A stretch of 64,000 nt of DNA, from NCBI RefSeq assembly GCF_007748115.1, contig NZ_CP036289.1, forward strand, positions 3,410,001 through 3,474,000, given 5' to 3'. Origin of the DNA: Bremerella volcania (GTDB lineage: Bacteria > Planctomycetota > Planctomycetia > Pirellulales > Pirellulaceae). Made by a program: the position numbers and the translations under genes. This document shows, piece after piece, positions 14,872-24,520 of the stretch (within the stretch, counting starts at the first letter, position 1; each line of letters starts with the position of its first letter). The notes under the pieces were generated by a model that saw only the letters and a program-made list of their open reading frames with translations, made no database searches and was not told the origin of the DNA.

Positions 14872-16068
14872 ATGAAAACCTTCGGCCCCCTGGAGGCCGT
14901 CACACAGCCGACGCCAGATCCCGGAGAGAAGAACCTTCACGAGTGCCACTGGAAGCCGTCGCTACACATACAGATCCCACCAAATTGGTTGAGTGGCGTT
15001 TACATTGGGAGGCTCACAACCATTCCCCAACCGGGTGAGCCCTATTGGCAAAGCTACATTATCTTTGTCGTCCGAGACGATCGTCCCGCCGACATTCTCT
15101 TTCAGGTGAGCGACAACACTTGGCAAGCCTACAATCGTTGGCCGAACAATTATTCGATCTACACCCATCCCCGTGGAGTTCAAGGTCCATGGGCGGATGT
15201 TAGTTTTGACCGCCCCTACGCCCGCGAAGCCCAACACAACGGAGTGGTCGACGACCCACGAACGGTAGGTTCTGGTGAGTTCCTCCCTTTCGAGTTTCCA
15301 CTCGCCTATTGGTTGGAACAGCACGGCTACGATGTCACGTATTGTTCCAACAGCGATATGCTTTCTCCCGAAAAGGGGTTGAAGTGTAAGACGTTTATCA
15401 GCGTTGGACACGATGAATACTGGGACCTCCGGCAATTCCACTCCGTCGAAAAGTTGCGGGACGAAGGAGTGAATCTTCTATTCCTTTCCGGAAACAGCGT
15501 CTGCTGGGTAACGCCTTTCCGCGATAGCAGCGCCGGCGTGGCTAATCGCATCATCTTTCGCGGAGGCCCCTACGGAGGGAACCAATCGTACGCCGTGACA
15601 CGCGAGCAAGAGCATGGCCCGTTTCCGCGTCATGGACCAGACGAAGGGATGCTCATGGGCGCGCGAAATGTCGAGCCCGTGAACGGTGGAGGTGACTGGA
15701 CGATCACTCGTCCCGATCATTGGATCTTTTCCGGTACCGGAGTCAAGCAGGGCGAATCGATCCCTGGATTGGTCGGCTGGGAATACCATGGCAATCCTCC
15801 AGCGATTGATGGGCTGGAAGTGGTCGCCGGCGGAACCGCCTGGCAGGGAGGCGTGAATCCTCAACAGTGGACCGCAACCATCTACCCCGGGCCCAAAGGC
15901 AACTTTGTCTTCAACGCGGCAACCATCTTCTGGGCCCAAGGGCTGAGTAGCCCGCCTGGGCATGTACTGCCCTGGTCGCATTGGAGTCGACCACACGGCC
16001 CAGATGCCCGCGTACAGCAGATTACGCATAATCTGCTTCGTCGGGCCCTAGGTGTTACGGCTGTTTAA
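14872..16068 (+). CDS. N,N-dimethylformamidase large-subunit-like protein, 5' end lost to the IS
   Basis: The 398 residues match the C-terminal catalytic-type domain of DMFase-beta-like proteins (PF20254): YIIFVVRDDRPADILFQ, NTWQAYNRWPN, SFDRPYAR, FPLAYWLEQHGYDVTYCSN, SVGHDEYWDLRQF and FLSGNSVCW. Relatives have a longer N-terminus with a signal sequence. Here the frame is open from the ATG back to the exact IS end (Ser-Ala-Arg-Leu-Met), and nothing similar lies on the far side of the IS, so the 5' part has been removed, not just interrupted. Without its N-terminus and export signal the product is probably non-functional. Glutamine amidotransferase-like fold is an inference. Confidence 0.75.
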   Translation: MKTFGPLEAVTQPTPDPGEKNLHECHWKPSLHIQIPPNWLSGVYIGRLTTIPQPGEPYWQSYIIFVVRDDRPADILFQVSDNTWQAYNRWPNNYSIYTHPRGVQGPWADVSFDRPYAREAQHNGVVDDPRTVGSGEFLPFEFPLAYWLEQHGYDVTYCSNSDMLSPEKGLKCKTFISVGHDEYWDLRQFHSVEKLRDEGVNLLFLSGNSVCWVTPFRDSSAGVANRIIFRGGPYGGNQSYAVTREQEHGPFPRHGPDEGMLMGARNVEPVNGGGDWTITRPDHWIFSGTGVKQGESIPGLVGWEYHGNPPAIDGLEVVAGGTAWQGGVNPQQWTATIYPGPKGNFVFNAATIFWAQGLSSPPGHVLPWSHWSRPHGPDARVQQITHNLLRRALGVTAV

Positions 16069-16092
16069 TCGTCTGATTAAGGAATAGTTCGC

Positions 16093-18252
16093 ATGGTCTT
16101 GCGTTCCCTACTTGCCCTGGTATTCATTCTGTCGACCGCATGCTCTTATGGCGACGGACTCTCCCTCAAATCCATTCACGTTCCAGAGGGCTACAAGGTC
16201 GAGTTGGCCGCCCCAGCGTCCCTGGTCCGTCACCCAATGATGGCAGACTTCGACGAACAAGGGAGGCTTTACGTAGCGGCAAACGCGGGCGAGAACCTTC
16301 CCCGAGCCGAACTGGAAAAACAGCTTCCCAACTTTATTCGACGATTGGAAGACACGGACGGAGACGGTGTATTCGACCAGGCAACGACATTCGCCGATCG
16401 CATGACATTCCCTCAAGGATGTCTCTGGTTGGATGGGTCGCTTTACGTCGCGTCGAGCGGTGCCATCTGGAAGCTCACCGATACGGATGATGATGGCGTA
16501 GCCGACCAGAGGCAAAAGCTGGTCGGAGACTTTGGCTACACCGGCAACGCGGCGGACGTTCACGGTCCCTTCCTAGGCCCGGAGGGCAGAATCTATTGGT
16601 GTGAAGGACGCCACGGACACGAAATATTGGACGACGAGGGGAAAATCATCAGCAAGGGAAAAGCCGCTCGCATCTTTTCGTGTCGCACTGATGGAAGTGA
16701 CGTGCAAACCTTCGCGACCGGTGGCATGGACAATCCGGTCGAGATTGTCTTCACCCCGGAAGGAGACATGCTCGGAACAGTCAACTTGATGTACGCCCAG
16801 CCACGGGGCGACTGTCTGGTCCATTGGCAATATGGCGGTGTTTACCCACGCGAGGACTTCGCGGAAAGCCTCGAACAGGAGTTCATTCGCACCGGCCCAC
16901 TCTTGCCGGAACTCTACAACTTCGGACATGTGGCGGTGTCAGGACTTTGTCAGTTCGAAGGCAACGGCTGGGGACCGGATACCAGCGGGTCGTTGTTCGT
17001 CACTCAATTCAATACCAATAGGGTTGTCCAGGTTCATTTGAAGCCCCATAAATCAACCTACGAAGTGAAGGAAGTCGAAGACTTTCTTGTGTCCAGCGAC
17101 AAAGATTTCCATCCGACGGACGTACTGCAATCACCCGATGGATCGCTGTTGGTCATTAACACCGGCGGATGGTTTCGAATCGGTTGCCCTCAATCTAGCG
17201 TTGCAAAATCACACATCCACGGTGGTATCTATCGCATTCGACGAACAGAACTTACCCAGCAACCCGCAAACGATACCAAACCACAAAGAACATCAGACAT
17301 TGAGCACCTCTGGCAAATTCGCCGAAAAGCATCGAACAAATCTCTCAGCGAACTAGGGAAACAATTAAAATCTGAGAATCCGACAATACGTCAGATCGCC
17401 GCTCGTGCTTTGCTTGACGTTCCGCCTGGACCGACTCGAGATCAATCGATTCCCCAGCTTGCTCAACTGGCGGCCCAGGGTTCACCGTCCGAGAGGCGGA
17501 ATGCGATCGCCACGCTCAGCCGTTGGGAAGTCAACGACGATCAATACACAAGCACGCTGCTTGAGATACTGCCGCATACCCAGAATGACCCTATGCTTCA
17601 TCACGCGGTGATTTTAGGGTTGATTCGTGGTGGTCGACGGGACCTACTTCGCCAAGCCGTCCTCGATCCCAATCCCACAGTCAGCGGCGGTGCCTCTTTG
17701 GCATTGGCCGAGCTTCATCGGCTCTCCGAGAAAAAAGTAGCCAGCCAATGGTTGGACATTCCAGCACCGTCGTTGGGAGAACCTCTTACCCTGCCGCAAC
17801 AGCAAATGCTTCTCCAAATGGAGTCCCGACTCGACGACGGCAATCCAATCCGTGGCCGCGAAGTTTTCTTTTCAACTCAGGCGACCTGTAGCAAATGCCA
17901 TCGCGTTGCTGATCGCGGAGGTCAAGTTGGCCCCAACTTAAGTACCATCGGTCGCAGTCGTTCTCGTCGCGATTTGTTGGAATCAATCCTCTTTCCCAGT
18001 GCCACGTTTGCGCGAGGTTTTGCTCCTTACATAGTTGCCACGTCCGATGGCAAAACCCATAGCGGCATCATACTTGGCGAAGGAACGGATCAGCTACGAC
18101 TAGGGCTCGATCAGGAAAAGTCCATAAGCCTACCCAACGCATCTATTGAAGCAATTCGAGGCAGCAATAGCTCCATTATGCCGGCGGATATCCAAAAAAC
18201 TCTCTCTGAGAGGCAACTCGCCGACTTACTCGCCTTTCTGCAGTCGCTTTAG
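16093..18252 (+). CDS. Exported PQQ-propeller-like / HEAT / c-type heme domain protein
   Basis: The protein has 719 residues with signal peptide MVLRSLLALVFILSTACS (a possible lipobox STAC). Residues ~25-385 are the putative membrane-bound dehydrogenase propeller of planctomycetes and Verrucomicrobia (TIGR02604 type: VPEGYKVELAAP, DFDEQGRLYVA, DTDGDGVFDQ repeats). HEAT-like helices follow (~400-570), then a C-terminal heme-binding domain (TIGR02603 type) with the single c-heme site CSKCH at 599-603 and VGPNLSTIG. It probably oxidises a sugar-like compound and passes electrons to its heme in the periplasm. It lies 24 bp after the truncated DMFase-like gene, so they may have been one operon. 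Confidence 0.85.
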   Translation: MVLRSLLALVFILSTACSYGDGLSLKSIHVPEGYKVELAAPASLVRHPMMADFDEQGRLYVAANAGENLPRAELEKQLPNFIRRLEDTDGDGVFDQATTFADRMTFPQGCLWLDGSLYVASSGAIWKLTDTDDDGVADQRQKLVGDFGYTGNAADVHGPFLGPEGRIYWCEGRHGHEILDDEGKIISKGKAARIFSCRTDGSDVQTFATGGMDNPVEIVFTPEGDMLGTVNLMYAQPRGDCLVHWQYGGVYPREDFAESLEQEFIRTGPLLPELYNFGHVAVSGLCQFEGNGWGPDTSGSLFVTQFNTNRVVQVHLKPHKSTYEVKEVEDFLVSSDKDFHPTDVLQSPDGSLLVINTGGWFRIGCPQSSVAKSHIHGGIYRIRRTELTQQPANDTKPQRTSDIEHLWQIRRKASNKSLSELGKQLKSENPTIRQIAARALLDVPPGPTRDQSIPQLAQLAAQGSPSERRNAIATLSRWEVNDDQYTSTLLEILPHTQNDPMLHHAVILGLIRGGRRDLLRQAVLDPNPTVSGGASLALAELHRLSEKKVASQWLDIPAPSLGEPLTLPQQQMLLQMESRLDDGNPIRGREVFFSTQATCSKCHRVADRGGQVGPNLSTIGRSRSRRDLLESILFPSATFARGFAPYIVATSDGKTHSGIILGEGTDQLRLGLDQEKSISLPNASIEAIRGSNSSIMPADIQKTLSERQLADLLAFLQSL

Positions 18253-18306
18253 CCAGAGTACCCGGACTAACACCACGGGGTTTCGGAAGGCAGGCGAGCT
18301 TGGGGA

Positions 18307-18323
18307 ATGGCGGATTCCACCAT
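18307..18323. promoter_or_regulatory. Island palindrome, site C (ATP synthase relic)
   Basis: ATGGCGG-ATT-CCACCAT, a 7-3-7 inverted repeat with one mismatched pair, 59 bp before the ATG of the decayed atpD. Confidence 0.5.
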
Positions 18324-18381
18324 GCACAAAACGGGAATCCTTAGATTTCATAAGTGAGGGATCACATCGTACAATAGGCGC

Positions 18382-19113
18382 ATGAGTCCACATTCAGATA
18401 ACGCATCAGCCAGCGGTGTCGTCACGACCGTTCGAGGAACGGTTCTGGATGTTCAATTCGATGGAACAAGCCCGGCAATCGGAACAGGTCTGTATTGCCA
18501 AGTTTCTGAGGATAGTGTGATTACTGCGTACGTGCATTCCCATCTGGGAGAAGGCGCGGTACGGGCCATCGCGATCGACTCGACGCGGGGACTAAGTCTT
18601 GGATGGCAAGTGACAAGCGATGGCCGGCCGATTGATGTGGTTGTTGGAGACGAGTTGTTAGGCCGCGTGGTTGACTTGAAGGGAAGTCCTTTGGACGGCG
18701 GGGCAACGATTAAAGCGGTAACACGATGGCCGCTTCATCGAACTCCGCCGCCCCCCTCTGAACGGAGAACCGGCAACGAGATTTATTCAACCGGCATCAA
18801 AGTGATCGACTTGTTTTGTCCTTTCACATTGAGCCAGGCCTTGTCTTGGTTACGACTGCCGGCCAAACAACCTTTGATGGAACAGCCGGTGGGTTATTCC
18901 GCTGCGATGGCCAACAAGCGAGCCTCCTGACGCCGCTTGCGGTGTACGGAACGGACATGCTGAACGTGGCCAACCAGTTAGAAGCCGCACTGGATAAACC
19001 CAGCGTCGAACTTGAGGCACGGGAGACTTTTTGGACGCCTTGAGCGTAGCATACTCCGCGAATTACAAGATAGCGGTGACGACATGGTACAACCAAGTGA
19101 GAAAGGCGCCTGA
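18382..19113 (+). pseudogene. Relic of an alternative (N-type) F1Fo ATPase locus: atpD 5' part, possibly joined to atpC 3' part
   Basis: Residues 1-149 of the first frame are a clear F1 beta subunit N-terminus: VVTTVRGTVLDVQF, VRAIAIDSTRGLSLGW, LLGRVVDLKGSPLDGG, then TGIKVIDLFCPFT, exactly where the P-loop should follow. The P-loop and everything catalytic are missing and the frame ends in unrelated residues at 18930. A second frame continues with GQTTFDGTAGGLFRC and LLTPLAVYGTDMLNVANQLEAAL, and a third with RLERSILRELQDSGDDM to a stop at 19113. The latter two resemble the epsilon (AtpC) end of N-ATPases, but that match is tentative. Several indels are needed, so the locus is dead. Confidence 0.7.
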
Positions 19114-19596
19114 ATGATTCATTCCAAGATCGTTGCCGGCTCTCGAAGGAAGGGGCTCTTCTCAAGTACGTAAGATACGGCCCATGATTCTCTAGCTTCG
19201 ACCCAGATAATCGAGGCGGGAAGTGCCTCTATCTCGCGCTTGCAGCAACTTTTAGGCCCCCATTCTTACCGTTAAATATTCCTGTTTTCATTATTTCTGT
19301 ATTTCTTCAAAAACCTTAGGTAGGTTTGTGACGTCACTGTACGATTGCTGATAGAGAGCTTGCCAAGGCAGAGCGCAATGTCCACTGGATACACGAGTTA
19401 AACGCCAGAATGAGAGCAGCTTCACGATCGCTACGAGACTTCCACTTTGCCAAATAATGCAGGAGCGCGATCGGGTTCTCACTACTATTCCTTCTCCACT
19501 CCCACATTGGTCCGATTCGGAAGACGTGTTTCAGTGGTGCTAGCCGGTCCATAGCTACTCACCTCCCGCCTCCCCCTACCCCAGTTGAGTCACTTC
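19114..19596. other. Intergenic region with no recognised gene
   Basis: Nearly 480 bp of lower coding quality. A 72-residue frame on - (19334-19552) shows no motif, no ribosome site and no similarity I recognise. It may be further debris of the ATP synthase operon or plain leader of the next gene. Confidence 0.4.
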
Positions 19597-22500
19597 ATGC
19601 TGCATCGCTCGATTCAAACACTATTTTCAATAGCGCTATTCTTGCTCACCTGCTCATCACTCGTCGCTCAGGACGACGCGGTCAGCGCGGATAAGCTCAA
19701 GTTCTTCGAGATGCACGTTCGTCCCCTGCTAGCTCAACACTGTCTTGAGTGCCACAGTGCTGAGAGCCAGAAAGGCATGCTGCGGCTCGATTCAAGAGCG
19801 GCCATGCTCAAGGGGGGCGAATCTGAAGAAGCCGCTATCGTCCCCGGTACTCCTAACGAAAGTCTGCTCATCTCCGCCGTGCGGTACGAGTCGTACGAAA
19901 TGCCGCCTAAAGGCCAGTTGCCCGAGAAGGACGTTGCCGTTCTGGTGAAATGGATTGAGCTTGGTGCTCCCTGGCCAGGCGGTGATAACTCATTGATAAT
20001 TCGTCAGGATGCGGACCGCATCACCGAAGAAGATCGCAAGTGGTGGGCCGTCCAACCAGTCACGGACCCGGCCGTACCTCATGCCGGCGATGGCTGGGCA
20101 AGGAATGAAATTGATCGATTCGTTGCCAGAAAACTGAACGAGGCAGGACTTGAACCAGCGCCGGAAGCCGATCGCTATGAGCTGGTGCGACGAGCCTATT
20201 TCGACCTACATGGTTTGCCGCCGACACCAGAGCAAATTGATGCATTTGTCCACGATGATCGCCCAGATGCCTGGCAGCGTCTGGTTGACCAGCTGCTGGA
20301 AAGTCCACGATACGGGGAGCGTTGGGCTCAGCATTGGCTTGATGTGGTTCGATATTCGGAAAGCGACGGCTACAACGAAGACGCTTTTCGACCAGATGCC
20401 AGCGCCTATCGTGACTATGTCATTCGATCGTTGAACGACGACAAGCCTTACAATCAGTTCGTTCGCGAACATCTGGCGGGAGATGAAATCGCCCCCGATG
20501 ATCCCGATGTCTTCATTGGCACGGCGTATCTCCGTCACGGCGTTTACGAATGGAATCAGCGCAACGCGAGGATGCACTGGGATCTGATCATCAATGAGAT
20601 GACCCGCGTGACCGGTGAGGCATTCCTGGGGATCGGAATTGGCTGTGCGCAATGTCACGATCATAAATTTGATCCGATTCTGCAGAAGGATTACTACGGT
20701 TTGCAAGCATTCTTGTCGTCGGTGGCCTGGCCAATGGATCGACCTTTGGCAAATCCAGATCAGATTGCGGCTTATCAGCAGCAACAACAGAAGTGGGAAG
20801 AAGCAACCCAGTCAATTCGAGACGAAATCGATGGCTTGGTCGGCGATGGGATCGCTTCCAATCAGCGCAATATCGTCAAGCAGTTTCCGCCAGACGTTCA
20901 AGAAATCTACAACAAGCCGGAATCAGAGAAATCAACGTTCGAGAAGCAGCTTTCGTATCTGGTTTGGCGGCAGGTTGACCGTGCAAATAAGTCCTACGAC
21001 CGGGCGAAAGGACTTAAGAAGTCGCCCGACAAGCTAAAGCGTTATGAAGAGTTGGAGGCCGAATTGAAGAAATTCGATTCGCTCAAACCCAAGCCACTTC
21101 CGGTTGCGTTCGTCGGGACCGACATTGGGACATCACCGGCACCAACTTACCTGATGACGCGTACTACCACAGAAGAGGTTCAGCCATCGTTCCTCACACT
21201 GCTCGGCGACAAAGAACCGGAGATCCATCCGACCGAGACCACCACAGGCCGTCGAACGGCATTGGCGAATTGGATTGTCCGAGAAGACAATCCTCTGTCA
21301 ACGCGTGTGATCGTCAACCGGATCTGGCAACGGCACTTTGGCCAGGGCATTGTGCCGACACCAAACGATTTTGGCACACTTGGTGAGTCACCAAGTCATC
21401 CCGAACTTCTCGACTGGCTGACTAGGCGATTTCTGAATGGCGGGTGGAAGACCAAACCCATGCATAGGCTGATCATGGACAGTGCCGCGTACCGCCAAAC
21501 CGCGCGATTTGAGGGCAATGTCGCACGACAGCACACTTCGAGCGATGAACCGGCGGTTCGCCCGATCGATATCGATCCTACCAACCGTTTGTTGTGGCGA
21601 TTTCCGCCTACGCGGCTCGACGCCGAACAGTTACGTGATGCAATGCTCGCCGTATCTGGCGAACTGAAACATCGCGATGGTGGTCCGTCCGTCAGTGGCT
21701 CGACGCCAAACCGAAGCGTCTACGTCATCAAGAAACGAAACAAACCGGATGAAATGCTTAGTGGGTTCGATGCGCCATTGTGTTTTGAATCCGCTCCAAC
21801 CCGAGATTCGACGACGACCCCAATTCAATCGTTGTTACTGGCCAATGGAGCCTGGACTTTGGACCGTTCACGAGCCTTCGCGAAGCGGCTCCTTGCAGGA
21901 AAAGAACAACTAGACGCAGCCGACGTTCGCAAGGCCTGGCAATTAGTCTTCGGTCGAGAAGCATCCGACGAGGAAATCACCGCGGCATTAACGTTCATCC
22001 GCGAACAGACAGAGTCGATCACCGCTCCCCCGATCGTTGCCAAGTATCCCAATGAAACGGGCCTAAGGCCGGTCACGCAGCATTTCGCAGCGGTAAAGGA
22101 TTTCGGACTGGGTAAACAGGCTCTATGGATTCAGCCGGGCAGCCGATTTGAACGCCTTCACGTAAAGGAAACGGACGGATTCGATGATCAGTTCACGGTG
22201 GAAGCCGTTGTGATTCTCGATCGTCTGTATCCCGACGCCAGCGCCAATTCGCTGATTTCGCGTTGGAATAGCAATACCAAAACAAATGGCTGGACGGTCG
22301 CCGTCACCAGTACCAAGTCGGCCTATCAGCCGCGCAACTTCGTCGTCGCGTTAGCTGGCCGCGATTTTCAGGACCAGGCTACATTCGAAGTCGTCGCCTC
22401 GGGATTCAAGGTCCCATTGAATAAGCCGGTCTATCTCGCGGCAGTAATTTCAGCAACTACATCGGAAGACGATCCCACTTCCGGGTCAGTCACGTTCTAC

Positions 22501-22893
22501 ATGAAAGATCTGTCGGACCCGAACTCTGAAGTGGAAACATCAAAGGTGCCAACCTCTGTCGTGTCACAAATTCAGAATCCGGCAATGAGGGTCATCGCTG
22601 GGGGTCGAGATGCAAACGGACACCTGTGGGATGGCCAGTTTGCGCGTCTGACGATCAGTCGTGGAGCGCTTCCACGTCAACAACTTTTAATCGGCGAACA
22701 ACCGAAAAAGGCGGTGCGAATCCTTGACTGGCGATTCAACGATGAAGATGGCGAGCAGCCTGCTCCCAACACGCAGTGGTTGCGTCCGAGCCAGGAAAGT
22801 GGCGACTCGCAGTCTGAAACAAAAACGCTTCGGGCCGTTACCGATTTTTGTCACGCCCTATTCAATTCCAACGAGTTTCTGTACCTCCAGTAA
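19597..22893 (+). CDS. Planctomycete cytochrome PSCyt1-DUF1549-DUF1553 protein with inserted LamG domain
   Basis: The protein has 1098 residues from the ATG at 19597 (an upstream TTG adds four). A signal peptide (MLHRSIQTLFSIALFLLT) is followed by PSCyt1 with heme motif CLECH (49-53), DUF1549/PSCyt2 (~170-370) with a second CAQCH at 350-354, and DUF1553/PSD1. Between the two halves of PSD1 sits a ~210-residue LamG/concanavalin-like domain (~828-1038: FTVEAVVILDRLYPD, NSLISRWN, GSVTFYMKD), and PSD1 resumes with FCHALFNSNEFLYLQ at the end. Probably a periplasmic electron-transfer or sugar-binding protein; biochemical function of the family is not established. It pairs with the DUF1501 gene 46 bp downstream. 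Confidence 0.88.
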   Translation: MLHRSIQTLFSIALFLLTCSSLVAQDDAVSADKLKFFEMHVRPLLAQHCLECHSAESQKGMLRLDSRAAMLKGGESEEAAIVPGTPNESLLISAVRYESYEMPPKGQLPEKDVAVLVKWIELGAPWPGGDNSLIIRQDADRITEEDRKWWAVQPVTDPAVPHAGDGWARNEIDRFVARKLNEAGLEPAPEADRYELVRRAYFDLHGLPPTPEQIDAFVHDDRPDAWQRLVDQLLESPRYGERWAQHWLDVVRYSESDGYNEDAFRPDASAYRDYVIRSLNDDKPYNQFVREHLAGDEIAPDDPDVFIGTAYLRHGVYEWNQRNARMHWDLIINEMTRVTGEAFLGIGIGCAQCHDHKFDPILQKDYYGLQAFLSSVAWPMDRPLANPDQIAAYQQQQQKWEEATQSIRDEIDGLVGDGIASNQRNIVKQFPPDVQEIYNKPESEKSTFEKQLSYLVWRQVDRANKSYDRAKGLKKSPDKLKRYEELEAELKKFDSLKPKPLPVAFVGTDIGTSPAPTYLMTRTTTEEVQPSFLTLLGDKEPEIHPTETTTGRRTALANWIVREDNPLSTRVIVNRIWQRHFGQGIVPTPNDFGTLGESPSHPELLDWLTRRFLNGGWKTKPMHRLIMDSAAYRQTARFEGNVARQHTSSDEPAVRPIDIDPTNRLLWRFPPTRLDAEQLRDAMLAVSGELKHRDGGPSVSGSTPNRSVYVIKKRNKPDEMLSGFDAPLCFESAPTRDSTTTPIQSLLLANGAWTLDRSRAFAKRLLAGKEQLDAADVRKAWQLVFGREASDEEITAALTFIREQTESITAPPIVAKYPNETGLRPVTQHFAAVKDFGLGKQALWIQPGSRFERLHVKETDGFDDQFTVEAVVILDRLYPDASANSLISRWNSNTKTNGWTVAVTSTKSAYQPRNFVVALAGRDFQDQATFEVVASGFKVPLNKPVYLAAVISATTSEDDPTSGSVTFYMKDLSDPNSEVETSKVPTSVVSQIQNPAMRVIAGGRDANGHLWDGQFARLTISRGALPRQQLLIGEQPKKAVRILDWRFNDEDGEQPAPNTQWLRPSQESGDSQSETKTLRAVTDFCHALFNSNEFLYLQ

Positions 22894-22939
22894 ATCGTGC
22901 TGACGACAATTCAAACAACTCAAAACCTGGACTCCAGTC

Positions 22940-24376
22940 ATGAAATATTCCATGTGCAACAACGTCGAACACCCAAATTCGCGGCGAGATTTTCTTTGCC
23001 GTGCTGGTGGTGGATTCGGGGCATTGGCATATGCGGCACTCACCGGGGAGTCGCTATTTGCTGCTCGTAACGACAGCCCAGCAGCAGAGAAGATCCCGCA
23101 TTATCGCGGCCGAGCGAAGAATATTATCTGGCTCTTCATGGAAGGTGGCCCAAGTCACTTGGACCTGTTCGATTACAAGCCAGAACTAAACCGTCTAGCT
23201 GGCCAAACGCTTCCCGATAGTTTTCCTCGACCAGTCACGGCCATGGGTGAGATCAACTCTCCCATTCTCGAATGCAAACGAAAGTGGTCGCAGTGTGGAG
23301 AAAGCGGGCTGTGGATTTCTGACTGGTTACCTCATCACCACGCAATCGCGGATGAACTTTGCGTCATTCACTCGTGCGTATCGGACGGAATCAATCACGC
23401 CGGCGGCGTCTGCCAGATGAATACGGGAGCCGTGTTCGGCGGGCGGCCGTCTTTAGGGGCATGGATCTCTTACGGCCTGGGCTCAAGCAGCAGAAGTCTG
23501 CCTGACTTCGTCGTGATGAAAGACAGCAACTCGATGGTGGTCAATGGGGTCCGCGCGTGGGGTTCCGGATTTATGCCCTCCGGTCATCAGGGAGTGCTCT
23601 TCGAAGGGGGGGAAGAGCCGCTACGGAATCTCAATAACCCCCAAGGAATTTCCGATTCACAGCAGCAGCGCAAGTTAGCTTTTATCAACCAATTGAACCG
23701 CAAGCATTACGTCGGACGGGAATCGAACACCGACCTTGAAGCTCGCATTCGCAGCTATGAACTGGCAGCACGGATGCAGACAGATGCTCCGGAAGCGATC
23801 GATCTTCAGAACGAGCCAGAGCACATTCGAAAGATGTACGGTCTGGATGACAAAGAGACCGAAGTTTACGGCCGGCAGTGTCTACTGGCTCGACGGCTAG
23901 TCGAGCGGGGCGTTCGATTTATTCAGCTCTACTCAGGCGCTGGAAGCAAATGGGACAGCCATAGCAATATCGAAGGTAATCATTCACGTCTTTGCCGCGG
24001 CGTTGATAAGCCAATTGCGGGCTTGATTGCCGATCTGAAACAACGCGGACTCTTGGAAGATACTCTGGTCATGTGGGGTGGCGAATTCGGACGCACGCCA
24101 ATGAGCGAAAAGGGAACCGGGCGGGATCACAATCCGACTGGCTTCACCATGTGGATTGCCGGCGGCGGAGCGAAGGGCGGACAGACGATTGGTGCCACGG
24201 ACGACCTTGGCCTGTATGCCGTCGAAGATAAACTGCATGTACACGACATTCACGCCACGGTGTTGGGCATGATGGGACTGGATCACACGAAGGTTGTCTA
24301 CATGCACAAAGGCCGACCCGAGCGGGTCGATCTCAACGAGGGGCACGTGCACAAGGGACTCGTCTCCGGCGCGTGA
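22940..24376 (+). CDS. DUF1501 family Tat-exported protein
   Basis: The protein has 478 residues. The N-terminus has a twin-arginine signal (NSRRDFLCRAGGG). The DUF1501 core, a sulfatase/alkaline-phosphatase-like fold, shows [72 protein letters not shown] and DIHATVLGMMGL. It directly follows the PSCyt gene; such pairs are a standard planctomycete arrangement, implying joint action in the periplasm. Enzymatic activity is not known. Confidence 0.9.
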   Translation: MKYSMCNNVEHPNSRRDFLCRAGGGFGALAYAALTGESLFAARNDSPAAEKIPHYRGRAKNIIWLFMEGGPSHLDLFDYKPELNRLAGQTLPDSFPRPVTAMGEINSPILECKRKWSQCGESGLWISDWLPHHHAIADELCVIHSCVSDGINHAGGVCQMNTGAVFGGRPSLGAWISYGLGSSSRSLPDFVVMKDSNSMVVNGVRAWGSGFMPSGHQGVLFEGGEEPLRNLNNPQGISDSQQQRKLAFINQLNRKHYVGRESNTDLEARIRSYELAARMQTDAPEAIDLQNEPEHIRKMYGLDDKETEVYGRQCLLARRLVERGVRFIQLYSGAGSKWDSHSNIEGNHSRLCRGVDKPIAGLIADLKQRGLLEDTLVMWGGEFGRTPMSEKGTGRDHNPTGFTMWIAGGGAKGGQTIGATDDLGLYAVEDKLHVHDIHATVLGMMGLDHTKVVYMHKGRPERVDLNEGHVHKGLVSGA

Positions 24377-24441
24377 CGCGCACGTATTCCACTGCCTGCT
24401 AATAACACCAACGCGTGATGCCTAACGTAGTGGCTTCTATG

Positions 24442-24459
24442 GTGATGTGAAGACATCAC
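24442..24459. terminator. Hairpin between convergent genes
   Basis: GTGATGT-GAAG-ACATCAC: a perfect seven-pair stem with a four-base loop, between the DUF1501 gene end (24376) and the sulfatase gene end (24521). There is no T-run, so terminator function is only suggested by position. Confidence 0.4.
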
Positions 24460-24520
24460 AATTTGCGAGTTTCAAACCTAAGAGAGTTCTCATGTCCGCA
24501 AGGAGGACAATCGAACTACT

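Noticed and set aside
19334-19552. 72-residue frame on -
   Set aside because: No motif, no ribosome site, no neighbour in operon; probably chance or debris of the ATP synthase locus.
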